Origin: Ruminococcus sp.
GTDB lineage: Bacteria; Bacillota; Clostridia; Oscillospirales; Acutalibacteraceae
DNA: 64,000 nucleotides
NCBI GenBank assembly: GCA_003521625.1
Contig: DPHV01000031.1
Coordinates: forward strand, 1-64,000
Direction of reading: 5' to 3'
Shown here: one piece after another, positions 24,805 through 33,742 of the stretch
How positions within the stretch are numbered: position 1 is the first letter of the stretch
How the letters are laid out: each line of letters opens with the position of its first letter
Program-made: the position numbers and the translations under genes
The notes under the pieces: generated by a model
Told to the model about the DNA's origin: nothing
The model's input: the letters and a program-made list of their open reading frames with translations, nothing else
Database searches by the model: none

Positions 24805-25347
24805 TTATTCTTCCATCTGTTTTCCTAAAAAAGCAGCTGCCGACTGTGCAAGCTTTATTTCCGCACCCGATGGAACCTTGATACTTTCACTTGAAAGCAT
24901 CACAACTGCCCCTGTAACATCTCCGGAAGAAATTATAGGATAAATAACTGATGCAGGATGTTCAATGCCCTCAATGGGCTGAATGTCACCTGCATTTTGT
25001 TGAGTTGCTGCATAGCTTTTTCTGCTTTCCATATAATTTTCAAGAACAGCACTTACTCTGCGTTCAAGAAATTCACGTTTTGAAACTCCGGCAGCTGCAA
25101 TAACGTGGTCCTTGTCACAAATGAGTGTCGGCAGTGAGCTTATCCGAGAAATTACGTCTGCATATTGCCCTGCAAACTCCGAAAGCTCACCAACAGGTGA
25201 GTATTTTTTAAAAATCACCTCTCCGTCCGTTGCAGTGTATATTTCCAACGGGTCGCCCTCACGAATACGCAGAGTTCTGCGGATTTCTTTAGGAATAACT
25301 ACTCTGCCTAAATCATCAATTCTTCTTACAATGCCTGTAGCCTTCAT
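24805..25347 (-). CDS. spoVT: stage V sporulation protein T
   Basis: An AbrB-family regulator that modulates sigma-G-dependent genes in the forespore. The 180-aa product has the SpoVT-AbrB swapped-hairpin DNA-binding domain (1-50; MKATGIVRRIDDLGRVVIPKE and LRIREGDPLEIY) and a C-terminal GAF-like domain (about 55-178). The length and both domains match SpoVT rather than AbrB. ATG 25347 is preceded by AAGGGAG. Together with the SASP gene it shows a sporulating host. Confidence 0.96.
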   Translation of the reverse strand: MKATGIVRRIDDLGRVVIPKEIRRTLRIREGDPLEIYTATDGEVIFKKYSPVGELSEFAGQYADVISRISSLPTLICDKDHVIAAAGVSKREFLERRVSAVLENYMESRKSYAATQQNAGDIQPIEGIEHPASVIYPIISSGDVTGAVVMLSSESIKVPSGAEIKLAQSAAAFLGKQMEE

Positions 25348-25624
25348 ATCATAAATCTCCCTTTATCTAAAACTAAAATTCAAACCGATTGCTTATTTGT
25401 CCGCAAAAGAATTTGCGGCGTTGCATAAATTGCTCTAATATTGTTTGTTTTCGCAGATTTTTTATACTGAAAATAATAGCGAAATTTCAATTTATAGACA
25501 AGGTATTTTATGGAATTTTAATTTGTTGTTTATAAGTGTTTTTAGATATTTTATTATATATAAAAGTTTATTATATTATATAATAGGGCTGTTTAATTAT
25601 TTGAGTATTTATATGAATACAAAC
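25348..25624. other. AT-rich intergenic region between spoVT and fbp
   Basis: A divergent promoter region without a gene. A perfect hairpin CCGCAAA/TTTGCGG lies at 25401-25418 in what would be the spoVT leader or promoter. The rest is extremely A/T-rich up to the fbp promoter. No clear sigma-G promoter for spoVT was found. Confidence 0.5.
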
Positions 25625-25653
25625 TTGATAATTAAATCTTTTAACGTTATACT
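25625..25653 (+). promoter_or_regulatory. promoter of fbp
   Basis: TTGATA (25625-25630), 17-base spacer, TATACT (25648-25653), 21 bases before the ATG. Confidence 0.75.
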
Positions 25654-25674
25654 AATATAAAAGGCGGTGAAAAA

Positions 25675-27630
25675 ATGAACAAAGATAAAAAGAGATTTCT
25701 GGAGTGTCTGTCAATGCAGTATCCTACGATTGACAGCGCCGCAACAGAAATTATAAATCTTCAGTCAATTCTTAACCTGCCGAAAGGAACGGAGCATTTT
25801 CTCTCTGATATTCACGGAGAGTACAAGGCTTTTTCACACGTTTTGCGAAACGGCTCGGGCGCTGTAATGAAGAAAATAAACGATGTTTTCGGCGACAATC
25901 TCACATCATCGGAAAAGAAAGAGCTTGCTTCGCTAATTTACTATCCGATTGAAAAGCTCGAATATATAAAGTCGGAAAGCCTGAATACGTATGACTGGTA
26001 CCGCACCACGCTTTATCGTCTTGTGTCGGTCTGTCGTACAGTTTCGTCAAAGTACACACGCTCTAAAATCCGCAAAGCTCTTCCCAACAGCTTTAATTAT
26101 GTAATTGAGGAACTAATCACCGAGAAAAAAGAGGTTCTCAACAAAACCGCTTATTACGAGGAAATCATCAATACAATTATTGAAATCGGATACGCCGACA
26201 AGTTTATTGAGGAAATGTCAAATCTGATTCAGCGCCTTGTCATTGACCACCTCCATATTATCGGCGACATTTACGACAGAGGTTCAGGCTCGCATTTTGT
26301 TATGGAACGCCTTTGCAATTATCACTCGCTTGATATTCAGTGGGGCAACCACGATGTGTTGTGGATGGGAGCATCGGCAGGGCAGACAGCCTGCATTGCA
26401 AATATTGTGCGCACAAGCCTTTTGTACGATAATGTGTCGGTGCTGGAAAACGGTTACGGAATCAGCATTCTGCCGCTTATGCTCTTTGCTATGAAAACCT
26501 ACGGTAACGACCCTTGTACGCAATTTAAAATCAGAAGCAAAAACAGTGACGCTTCCGAAATCGGACTTGAAATGAAGGCTCACAAGGCAATTTCAATTAT
26601 TCAGTTCAAGCTTGAAGGACAGCTCATAAGCGAGCATCCCGAGTATAAAATGGAGAACAGAAAGCTGTTGCACAGAATTGATTTTGCAAATAATACAATA
26701 GAGCTTGACGGTAAAAAGTATAATCTTATCGACGGCAATTTCCCGACAGTAAATCCCGATTGTCCGTATGAGCTTACGGACGACGAGAAGGAAGTTGTAA
26801 GAAAACTCAGATATGCCTTTGTAAGCTGTGAAAAACTTAAAAAGCATATCTGCCTTCTGCTTAACAAGGGCAGTCTGTATAAGGTGACAAACAACAATCT
26901 GCTGTTTCACGGCTGTATCCCTATGACCTCCGGCGGTGAATTTCGCAAGACCGAGATACTCGGAAATCCTCTTTGCGGAAAGGCTCTGTATGACAGCTTG
27001 GAAAGCTGTGCAAGAAAGGCATTCCTTTCGGTAAACGAAGTTGAAAGGAAAAACGGCAGGGATATACTCTGGTATCTGTGGAACGGCGCAGATTCTCCGC
27101 TTTACGGCAGAGATAAAATGACCACCTTTGAACGGTATTTTATAGATGATGAAAGCACCCACGTTGAAACAAAGGACATTTACTACACCCTGATTGACAT
27201 CAGGGAAACTGCTGAGAAAATATTTGACGAGTTCAGCGTAAAAGGGGAGAACAGGCACATAATAAACGGTCACGTGCCCATACATCATCAGGAGGGGGAA
27301 AACCCCGTAAAATGCGGCGGCAGAGTAATAATCATTGACGGCGGCTTTTCTCATCCGTACCACAAGGTAACGGGAATTGCAGGCTATACGCTGATTTACA
27401 ATTCCTACGGACTTATGCTTACTGCTCACGAACCGTTCCGCTCGGTAGGAGAGGCGATAAAGGATTGTACGGATATGCAGACGCACAGAGTAGCCTCCGA
27501 GGTTGCAGACAGGAGAATCCTTGTAGGCGATACCGACAACGGCGCAAAAATCAAGGAAACAATCGGTGATTTAAAAGAGTTGATTAACGCCTACCGTTCG
27601 GGTGAAGTGCGACAGAACAAGCACCGATAA
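25675..27630 (+). CDS. fbp: fructose-1,6-bisphosphatase, class III
   Basis: Removes the 1-phosphate of fructose 1,6-bisphosphate in gluconeogenesis. The 651-aa length and the metallophosphatase motifs SDIHGEYKAF, IGDIYDRGS, WGNHDVLWMG and INGHVPIHHQ identify the Firmicutes class III enzyme, which is related to calcineurin-type phosphatases and not to classes I or II. It has the ribosome site AGGCGG and its own promoter and terminator. Confidence 0.96.
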   Translation: MNKDKKRFLECLSMQYPTIDSAATEIINLQSILNLPKGTEHFLSDIHGEYKAFSHVLRNGSGAVMKKINDVFGDNLTSSEKKELASLIYYPIEKLEYIKSESLNTYDWYRTTLYRLVSVCRTVSSKYTRSKIRKALPNSFNYVIEELITEKKEVLNKTAYYEEIINTIIEIGYADKFIEEMSNLIQRLVIDHLHIIGDIYDRGSGSHFVMERLCNYHSLDIQWGNHDVLWMGASAGQTACIANIVRTSLLYDNVSVLENGYGISILPLMLFAMKTYGNDPCTQFKIRSKNSDASEIGLEMKAHKAISIIQFKLEGQLISEHPEYKMENRKLLHRIDFANNTIELDGKKYNLIDGNFPTVNPDCPYELTDDEKEVVRKLRYAFVSCEKLKKHICLLLNKGSLYKVTNNNLLFHGCIPMTSGGEFRKTEILGNPLCGKALYDSLESCARKAFLSVNEVERKNGRDILWYLWNGADSPLYGRDKMTTFERYFIDDESTHVETKDIYYTLIDIRETAEKIFDEFSVKGENRHIINGHVPIHHQEGENPVKCGGRVIIIDGGFSHPYHKVTGIAGYTLIYNSYGLMLTAHEPFRSVGEAIKDCTDMQTHRVASEVADRRILVGDTDNGAKIKETIGDLKELINAYRSGEVRQNKHR

Positions 27631-27645
27631 TTTAGTATACCAAAC

Positions 27646-27677
27646 AAAAATCAGCCGGGTTTTCCCGACTGATTTTT
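27646..27677. terminator. bidirectional terminator between fbp and the acetyltransferase remnant
   Basis: AAAAATCAGCCGGG and CCCGACTGATTTTT pair around TTTT, with one mismatch. The arms supply T-runs in both directions, serving the two convergent genes. Confidence 0.88.
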
Positions 27678-27690
27678 ACTTTGTTACTTA

Positions 27691-28101
27691 TTAGTATTGT
27701 ATTCTTTTCTGTAAATAATACCTGCAATGATCTTTCGGGCAGTCCTTCAGCGTGCCGAAAATCTCATATCCGTGCTTTAAATAAAAATCCTTTGCCTGAA
27801 AATCAAAAGTGTCAAGATGAATAAGGTAACAGCCCTTTGCCTTTGCGGTATCTTCAACATATTCAAGGAGCTTTGAGCCTAAACCTTGATGACGGTAGTT
27901 TTTATCAACCCATAAAATGTCAATATACAAAACATTCCAGCAGTACATTCTTGCAACGCATCCTGCGATGATTTCGCCGTTTGAGTTCAAGAATTTTTTA
28001 TTTATATTTTCCAAAAGAATTCCCTGTGTTGCAGGCACCCTTGACAGATTGTACTCAACAAGCCTGTCGCAGATGTGGTTCCCGTCATTATCCTTGCAAT
28101 A
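27691..28101 (-). pseudogene. GNAT acetyltransferase lacking a proper 5' end
   Basis: The coding frame shows a GNAT domain: DILWVDKNYRHQGLGSKLL is the acetyl-CoA-binding motif, followed by DTFDFQAKDFYLKHGYEIFG. Related proteins start a few residues before a YNLSxVP motif. Here the frame continues upstream through NHICDRLVEYNLSRVPATQ as far as a TAA at 28104-28102, but contains no ATG, GTG or TTG before the GTG at 28038, which lies inside the domain and has no ribosome site. The first codons were therefore probably lost, and the gene is either dead or poorly expressed from the internal GTG. The AT-rich sequence upstream belongs to the ctsR promoter region. Confidence 0.65.
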
Positions 28102-28160
28102 TTATTTAATTATATCATAAACAGATAAATAAGGGCAACCTAATTGACTAAAAATACAAA

Positions 28161-28177
28161 AGTCAAAGAAAGTCAAA
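28161..28177 (+). promoter_or_regulatory. CtsR box, distal
   Basis: AGTCAAA-GAA-AGTCAAA matches the CtsR heptad repeat RGTCAAA-NAN-RGTCAAA fully. It lies about 105 bases upstream of the ctsR -35. Confidence 0.8.
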
Positions 28178-28248
28178 AATATTTTAAAATTGAGCAAAAA
28201 CAAGAATAATTAAGAATATGAGAGAATAATAAAGAAAGAGTATAATTA

Positions 28249-28320
28249 TTTGACTTTTATTGACTTTGACTTTATCTGACCTTGAAATTATAATAGAGTC
28301 AAAGGTCAGGAAAGGACAAA
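28249..28320. promoter_or_regulatory. CtsR operator cluster over the ctsR promoter
   Basis: Heptads TTTGACT (28249-28255), ATTGACT (28259-28265) and TTTGACT (28265-28271) lie on the reverse strand over and before the -35; AGTCAAA (28297-28303) and degenerate GGTCAGG/GGACAAA heptads (28304-28310, 28314-28320) lie just after the -10. The spacing of 3 bases between the first two fits the CtsR rule. CtsR bound here would block RNA polymerase until heat or protein-folding stress releases it. Confidence 0.78.
28266..28294 (+). promoter_or_regulatory. sigma-A promoter of the ctsR operon
   Basis: TTGACT (28266-28271), 17-base spacer, TATAAT (28289-28294). The start site would be near 28301, giving a leader of about 400 bases before ctsR. 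Confidence 0.85.
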
Positions 28321-28384
28321 TAATAGTGGCTGAAATGTAATCTACCCACCTAAATGTAACAACCCAAGCCCCGATAATGACCTA
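28321..28384. other. start of the ctsR leader, no recognised feature
   Basis: Two ATGTAA words (28336 and 28354 region) and a CCC-rich patch are present; nothing codes. It leads into the palindromic element. Confidence 0.4.
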
Positions 28385-28642
28385 TTATATAATGCTTTCT
28401 GAATAAACGGCAACACGCTGTTGCCGTTTTGTAAAAACACCAAAATCGGTATTTTTACGCAAAATCAAAGATTTTGATTCAGTAAGACGTTTGATAAGCC
28501 TGTTTTGCCGGAAAAGCGTTTTCCGGCAAGTGCAAGGGTTTTGAGCATATTCACTCAAAAACCCTTGCACCTGAACAATTCAAAAATAGTAATTTGTTTG
28601 ATGATTTATATGTTTTTGAATTGTTCAGCAGGCATTATATAA
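28385..28642. mobile_element. 258-bp MITE-like element of nested palindromes inside the ctsR leader
   Basis: The outer ends are inverted repeats: TTATATAATGC (28385-28395) and GCATTATATAA (28632-28642), extended inward by CTGAA/TTCAG after three mismatched bases. Between them lie successive hairpins: AACGGCAACA/TGTTGCCGTT (28406-28428), GTAAAAA/TTTTTAC (28431-28458), CAAAATC/GATTTTG (28460-28476), TTGCCGGAAAA/TTTTCCGGCAA (28505-28529), GTGCAAGGGTTTTGAG with one bulge (28530-28570), and a perfect 16-bp pair CTGAACAATTCAAAAA/TTTTTGAATTGTTCAG (28571-28628). No transposase is encoded. It lies between the promoter and the ctsR gene, so it is transcribed. Confidence 0.6.
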
Positions 28643-28644
28643 AG

Positions 28645-28678
28645 GCAACACCGCACACAACAAGCTGTGCGGTATTGC
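28645..28678 (+). promoter_or_regulatory. hairpin just upstream of ctsR
   Basis: GCAACACCGCACA and TGTGCGGTATTGC pair with one mismatch around an 8-base loop, ending 23 bases before the ctsR ATG. There is no T-run, so it may affect mRNA stability or translation. Confidence 0.5.
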
Positions 28679-28701
28679 TGAAACTGAAATGAGGCGATTA
28701 T

Positions 28702-29151
28702 ATGAGAATGAGCGATTTAGTAGCTCAATATATTATGCAGATGCTCGACGAACAGAACGGCAGTGCGGAGATTCAGCGAAACGAGCTTGCAGGCAATCTC
28801 GGCTGTGTGCCGAGCCAGATAAACTACGTTATTACTTCACGCTTTACCCCCGAACAGGGATACATTGTTGAAAGCCGTCGAGGCGGCGGAGGCTACATAC
28901 GCATCAGCCGTGTAAAAATGGATAGAGGCACGGCAATGATGCATATAATAAACTCTGTAGGCTCATCGCTTGACAAGGCAACAGCAGAGGTAATGCTCAA
29001 CAATATGCTCCAGCGCAATATGTTAGAAATGCAGTCGGCAAAGCTGATTGCGGCGGCGCTTTCGGACAGAACGCTTTCACAGGTTGAGCAGGATAAACGT
29101 GATACGGTAAGAGCAGACTTATTCAAAAATATGCTTCTGACCATTGAATAA
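28702..29151 (+). CDS. ctsR: CtsR, heat-shock repressor
   Basis: The repressor of clp genes in Firmicutes. The 149-aa product has the N-terminal winged helix with the glycine-rich wing RGGGGYIRI, which senses temperature, and the C-terminal dimerisation part. It represses its own operon through the heptads upstream; McsB and ClpC, encoded downstream, control its activity and breakdown. ATG 28702 follows GAGGCG; ATG 28708 is an alternative. Confidence 0.96.
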   Translation: MRMSDLVAQYIMQMLDEQNGSAEIQRNELAGNLGCVPSQINYVITSRFTPEQGYIVESRRGGGGYIRISRVKMDRGTAMMHIINSVGSSLDKATAEVMLNNMLQRNMLEMQSAKLIAAALSDRTLSQVEQDKRDTVRADLFKNMLLTIE

Positions 29152-29171
29152 TTTATTAGGAGGTTTTATTT

Positions 29172-29678
29172 ATGAAATGTCAGAAATGCGGAGCAAACAA
29201 CGCTAACACACATGTAAAAACAATAATAAACGGTGAATTCAAGGAATACGACCTTTGCAGTGAATGTGCAAAGAAAATGGGATATACAAATGTTTTCGGC
29301 GATATGGAGGATGAGTTTTCAAACTTCCTCGGAAGTTTCTTCGGAAACGTACTGCCGGCAAGAACGCAGGCAACACGCTGTGAGTTCTGCGGCAGCACCT
29401 ATTCGGATATTGCAAAGTCAGGCCACGTAGGCTGTGCAAATTGCTACAGCGTTTTCGCTGACGAGCTGTTCCCGTCAATCAGAAGAATCCACGGCAACAC
29501 CACCCACTGCGGCAAAAACAGCAGACTTGCCGAAAAAGCAAAGCAGTCAAAGCCTGTGGAAGAAACAAAAGATGATAAAATCAAGAGATTAAAAGCAGAG
29601 CTTGACAAGGCAATCAAGGAACAGAACTTTGAACACGCCGCAGAGTTAAGAGATAAAATCAAGGGATTGGAGGCATAA
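29172..29678 (+). CDS. mcsA: McsA, activator of the McsB arginine kinase
   Basis: The 168-aa product has four C-x2-C pairs (CQKC, CSEC, CEFC, CANC) forming two zinc-binding units, and a C-terminal UVR motif (KRLKAELDKAIKEQNFEHAAELRDKIK) that mediates contact with McsB and ClpC. Ribosome site AGGAGG. It ends 2 bases before mcsB. Confidence 0.95.
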   Translation: MKCQKCGANNANTHVKTIINGEFKEYDLCSECAKKMGYTNVFGDMEDEFSNFLGSFFGNVLPARTQATRCEFCGSTYSDIAKSGHVGCANCYSVFADELFPSIRRIHGNTTHCGKNSRLAEKAKQSKPVEETKDDKIKRLKAELDKAIKEQNFEHAAELRDKIKGLEA

Positions 29679-29680
29679 AA

Positions 29681-30670
29681 ATGAGCAATGATGTTGTAAT
29701 TTCAACCAGAATAAGGCTTGCACGCAACCTGAAGGATTTTCCGTTCCCCTGCAAACTCAATTCGCAGGGCAGGGAAAAGGTAATCGAAAAGGTCAGGGAT
29801 GCTGTCAAGAAGAGCAACAGTCCCGTAGCCTCCGATTTCTCATTCATCAGAATGAGCGAGCTGACTTCCTCGCAAAGCGTATCACTTGTAGAAAAAAGGC
29901 TTGTAAGTCCCGAATTTATCAGCGACACTGACGGACGTGCGCTGTTAATCAGCAAGGACGAGTGCTTCAGCATTATGATTAACGAGGAGGACCACATAAG
30001 ACTTCAGGTAATCACAAAGGGTTTGTCGCTTGAACAGGCATACGACACCGCCGATAAGCTCGACACATTACTTGACGAAAATCTCGACTTTGCCTTTGAT
30101 GAAAAGTTAGGTTACCTTACGCAGTGCCCGACAAACCTCGGTACAGGAATGAGAGCGTCTGTAATGCTCCACCTTCCCGCACTCGAAAAGAGCAGAGCAA
30201 TCAACCGTATTGCAGGCAATCTCTCAAAGCTCGGACTTACCATAAGAGGAGCGCACGGCGAGGGAACAGAGCCAAAGGGTGCACTTTATCAGCTTTCAAA
30301 TCAGGTAACTCTCGGTATCTCCGAAAAGGCGGCAATTGAGAATCTTAAAAATATAACGGAACAGCTTATTGCGCAGGAAAATCAGGCAAGAGAAAGACTT
30401 TGCGCAAGTATTGACATTCAGGACGCAATCAGCAGAAGTCTGGGAATTCTGCGCTCGGCGCTTGTAATTTCGCACGACGAGGCTTTAAAGCTTTTGTCAA
30501 ACGTACGACTCGGCATAGTGTCAAAGCAGATTACAGACGTATCAAGTGAAACAATAGACAAGTTAATGCTTGCAGTTGAGCCTGCAACATTGACTGTAGC
30601 GCTTAACAAAAATCTGTCGGCACACGACAGAGATATTGAAAGGGCAAAGCTCATAAGAGCAGAACTTTAA
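29681..30670 (+). CDS. mcsB: McsB protein-arginine kinase
   Basis: Phosphorylates arginines on CtsR and on damaged proteins, marking them for ClpCP. The 329-aa product is a phosphagen-kinase-like enzyme: STRIRLARNLKDFPFP at the N-terminus, LGYLTQCPTNLGTGMRASVM with the catalytic Cys, and RGAHGEGTEPKG with the flexible-loop Glu. The C-terminal part binds phospho-Arg in relatives. Confidence 0.95.
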   Translation: MSNDVVISTRIRLARNLKDFPFPCKLNSQGREKVIEKVRDAVKKSNSPVASDFSFIRMSELTSSQSVSLVEKRLVSPEFISDTDGRALLISKDECFSIMINEEDHIRLQVITKGLSLEQAYDTADKLDTLLDENLDFAFDEKLGYLTQCPTNLGTGMRASVMLHLPALEKSRAINRIAGNLSKLGLTIRGAHGEGTEPKGALYQLSNQVTLGISEKAAIENLKNITEQLIAQENQARERLCASIDIQDAISRSLGILRSALVISHDEALKLLSNVRLGIVSKQITDVSSETIDKLMLAVEPATLTVALNKNLSAHDRDIERAKLIRAEL

Positions 30671-30715
30671 AGGCATAATAAGAACATAATGTAAAAACGA
30701 AAGAGGGTTATGACT

Positions 30716-33169
30716 ATGTATGAATTCAGAGGATTTACACAAAAAGCAAACAGAGCGCTTAACCTCGCAATTGAATCTGCACAGGATATGGGCCACACTT
30801 ACGTCGGAACAGAGCACATACTTCTCGGACTTATAAACGAGGGTACGGGCGTAGCCGCAGCGGCTCTTGAACAGTGCGGAGTAACAGGCGACGCCCTCAA
30901 AGATAAAATCAGTTCAACGGACGGAAAAGGAATGAAAACAACGCTTACTCCCGATGACTTTACTCCGAGAACAAAGCGTGTGATTAAAGCCGCAATGCTT
31001 GCCTCTGCAAGGATGGGCAACAATTACGTCGGTACGGAGCATCTTCTCCTTGCGGTAATTGCCGAAAGCGACAGCTACGCAGTATCATTTCTGCACGAGC
31101 TTGGCGTAAGTGAAAATGCAATTGCACAGGCAGTTGCAGGAGGACTTCAAAGCGGCAGTCAAGAGGGTAGCTTTGCCGAAGAAAACGGCGGATTTTCTGC
31201 TCCGAACGGAAACGGAAAGGGCGGCTCGGCTCTTGAAAAGTTCGGCAGAGATTTGACCAAAGCCGCAAAGAACGGCGAAATTGACCCTGTAATCGGACGT
31301 GAAAAGGAAATAGAGCGTGTTATTCAGATTTTGTCACGCCGTACAAAGAACAATCCCGTGCTTATCGGTGAACCCGGCGTAGGTAAAACGGCTGTTGCAG
31401 AGGGACTTGCGCTTGAAATTGCAAACGGCAACGTACCCGAAATCCTCAAAGATAAAAAGGTTGTCAGCCTTGACCTTACCGGTATGATAGCAGGCGCAAA
31501 GTACAGAGGTGATTTTGAGGAGAGAATCAAGGCGGCGATTGACGAGGTTAAAAAGTCGAAGGACACTATTCTTTTCATAGATGAGCTTCACACAATTGTC
31601 GGCGCAGGTGCGGCTGAGGGCAGTGCAGATGCGGCTAATATTCTTAAGCCGTCGCTTGCAAGAGGCGATTTTCAGGTAATCGGTGCAACAACGCTTAACG
31701 AATACAGAAAGTATATTGAAAAGGATGCCGCTCTTGAAAGACGTTTCCAACCCGTAAAGGTCGGCGAGCCAACTCCCGAGCAGGCAATAGAAATCCTCAA
31801 GGGCTTGCGTGACAGCTACGAGGCGCACCACAAGGTAAAGATTACCGACGAGGCAATCAATGCCGCAGTAACGCTTTCTTCACGTTATATTGCCGACAGA
31901 TACCTCCCCGACAAGGCTATTGACCTTATCGACGAGGGTGCCTCAAAGGTAAGGCTTGCAACGCTGACTTCACCGCCAGACGTAAAATCGCTTGAGGACA
32001 GAATTGCCGACTTTGAAAAGGAAAAGGCAAGCGCTGTAAACGAGCAGGATTTCGAACGTGCCGCTAAACTGCGTGACGAGCAGAAAGCAGTTCAGGCACA
32101 GCTTGACAATGCAAAAAAGGAATGGCAGGAAAGACAGAAAAACAGCAGCGGAGAGGTAACCGCCGAAGATATTGCGAAAATCGTTTCCGACTGGACGGGT
32201 ATCCCCGTTGTTCAGCTCACAAAAGAGGAGAGCGAACGTCTGCTCAATATGGAGAAGGTTCTCCACGAGCGTGTAATCGGTCAGGATGAGGCTGTTTCGG
32301 CAATCTCAAAGGCTATAAGACGAGGCAGAGTAGGACTTAAAGATCCAAAACGTCCGGTAGGTTCGTTTATCTTCCTCGGTCCGACAGGCGTAGGTAAGAC
32401 AGAACTTTGCAAGGCGCTTGCACAGGCAATGTTCGGCGATGAAAACGCAATGCTCCGTCTTGATATGAGTGAATATATGGAGAAGCACACAGTATCAAAG
32501 CTTATCGGCTCACCGCCCGGATATGTGGGCTTTGAGGAGGGCGGTCAACTCACCGAAAAGGTAAGAAGAAAACCGTACTCGGTAGTGCTTTTTGACGAGA
32601 TTGAAAAGGCTCACCCCGATGTGTTCAATATGCTGCTCCAGATTCTTGAGGACGGCAGACTTACCGACTCACAGGGAAGAACGGTTGACTTCAAGAACAC
32701 CGTAATTATTATGACCTCAAACGTCGGTGCAAGAATGATTACCGAAAAGCAGAAGGCTCTTGGTTTCACGACTGATGAAAACGAGAAAGAGCAGGACAAC
32801 AAGGACATTAAAGAGCTTGTAATGGGCGAACTCCGAAATGTTTTCCGTCCCGAATTTCTCAACCGTGTTGACGACATCATCGTGTTCAACAAGCTTACAC
32901 AGGACGAAATCAAGCAGATTGCATCAAAGATGCTTGACACCCTTGCAAAGAGGCTTGAAAAGCTCGACATCAGAATTACCTTTACCGACGAAGCAGTTAC
33001 TGCAATTGCCGACAAGGGCTTTGATGAAAACTACGGTGCAAGACCTTTGCGAAGAGCAATCCAGAGTGAAATTGAGGACGCACTTTCCGAGAAAATGCTC
33101 GAGAGAAGCGTCAAGGAAAATTCAAACGTTGTCTGCTCATACAGCGACGGAAAATTCACCTTTGATTAA
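30716..33169 (+). CDS. clpC: ClpC, Hsp100 AAA+ unfoldase
   Basis: Unfolds proteins for ClpP. From ATG 30716, 8 bases after GAGGG, the product is 817 aa; ATG 30710 is too close to the ribosome site. Domains: Clp N-terminal double repeat (1-145), first AAA+ with GEPGVGKT (K224), UVR-containing middle domain (about 415-465), second AAA+ with GPTGVGKT (K561) and the C-terminal ClpB D2-small domain. The UVR motif QDFERAAKLRDEQ matches ClpC rather than ClpB, ClpE or ClpA. The N-terminal domain binds phospho-Arg in relatives, linking it to McsB. clpP is not in the window. Confidence 0.97.
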   Translation: MYEFRGFTQKANRALNLAIESAQDMGHTYVGTEHILLGLINEGTGVAAAALEQCGVTGDALKDKISSTDGKGMKTTLTPDDFTPRTKRVIKAAMLASARMGNNYVGTEHLLLAVIAESDSYAVSFLHELGVSENAIAQAVAGGLQSGSQEGSFAEENGGFSAPNGNGKGGSALEKFGRDLTKAAKNGEIDPVIGREKEIERVIQILSRRTKNNPVLIGEPGVGKTAVAEGLALEIANGNVPEILKDKKVVSLDLTGMIAGAKYRGDFEERIKAAIDEVKKSKDTILFIDELHTIVGAGAAEGSADAANILKPSLARGDFQVIGATTLNEYRKYIEKDAALERRFQPVKVGEPTPEQAIEILKGLRDSYEAHHKVKITDEAINAAVTLSSRYIADRYLPDKAIDLIDEGASKVRLATLTSPPDVKSLEDRIADFEKEKASAVNEQDFERAAKLRDEQKAVQAQLDNAKKEWQERQKNSSGEVTAEDIAKIVSDWTGIPVVQLTKEESERLLNMEKVLHERVIGQDEAVSAISKAIRRGRVGLKDPKRPVGSFIFLGPTGVGKTELCKALAQAMFGDENAMLRLDMSEYMEKHTVSKLIGSPPGYVGFEEGGQLTEKVRRKPYSVVLFDEIEKAHPDVFNMLLQILEDGRLTDSQGRTVDFKNTVIIMTSNVGARMITEKQKALGFTTDENEKEQDNKDIKELVMGELRNVFRPEFLNRVDDIIVFNKLTQDEIKQIASKMLDTLAKRLEKLDIRITFTDEAVTAIADKGFDENYGARPLRRAIQSEIEDALSEKMLERSVKENSNVVCSYSDGKFTFD

Positions 33170-33219
33170 AGTTAAAATGCTGCTCTACGCTTTATAAGGT
33201 TACAATTAGTATGAAAACA

Positions 33220-33256
33220 AAAACGGATTGACTTTTCTGGTCAATCCGTTTTTTGT
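33220..33256 (+). terminator. terminator of the ctsR-mcsA-mcsB-clpC operon
   Basis: AAAACGGATTGAC and GTCAATCCGTTTT pair perfectly with a 7-base loop, followed by TTG and further T. Confidence 0.93.
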
Positions 33257-33280
33257 TTTCTGATAATAGCCGTAAAGAGA

Positions 33281-33631
33281 TTAGGTTTCATTCATAATCC
33301 TTTCTAACTCTTTATCGATAATCAAAGAGACAATATCTCGTCCATGTGAATCTAAAAGAGAAAATTTATTTATGAACATAATATCGCTTTTTGATGTATT
33401 TTCTAATTCAATGAGCGATGAATTACATAAATCATTTACAGTCAGATTAAAGCAGTCTGCAATTTTGATAAGGGAGTCAATAGCAACTCCCTTTTTACTT
33501 TTCAGAGAGTCGTTGAGTGTTGTCGGTGCAACTCCGATTTTTTCTGCAAGCTGCCTGATTGACATATTATTTTTGATTAATAGAAATTTGATATTATCAG
33601 ACGAAACTTTGGCGTAGTCTACTTTATTCAC
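33281..33631 (-). CDS. XRE/Cro-type HTH regulator
   Basis: A 116-aa protein. Residues 13-66 form a Cro/CI helix-turn-helix (SIRQLAEKIGVAPTTLNDSL is the recognition part). The C-terminal 45 residues end in SLLDSHGRDIVSLIIDKEL, a helical tail often seen in small Firmicutes XRE repressors. It is divergent to a small HTH-like gene and probably controls the region between them. Ribosome site AGGAGG precedes the ATG. Confidence 0.9.
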   Translation of the reverse strand: MNKVDYAKVSSDNIKFLLIKNNMSIRQLAEKIGVAPTTLNDSLKSKKGVAIDSLIKIADCFNLTVNDLCNSSLIELENTSKSDIMFINKFSLLDSHGRDIVSLIIDKELERIMNET

Positions 33632-33652
33632 TAATTTGCCTCCTTTTTATAC

Positions 33653-33681
33653 ATTATAACGTGTAACCTTGCCATTATCAA
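33653..33681 (-). promoter_or_regulatory. promoter of the XRE regulator gene
   Basis: TTGATA (33681-33676), 17-base spacer, TATAAT (33658-33653) on the minus strand. The word AACGTGTAA (33658-33666, plus strand) touches the -10. Confidence 0.75.
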
Positions 33682-33742
33682 TTGGAAAAAATAAAATAAA
33701 AATGTAAAAAATAAAAATTTTTAGAGAAATTTTTGTAAAATA

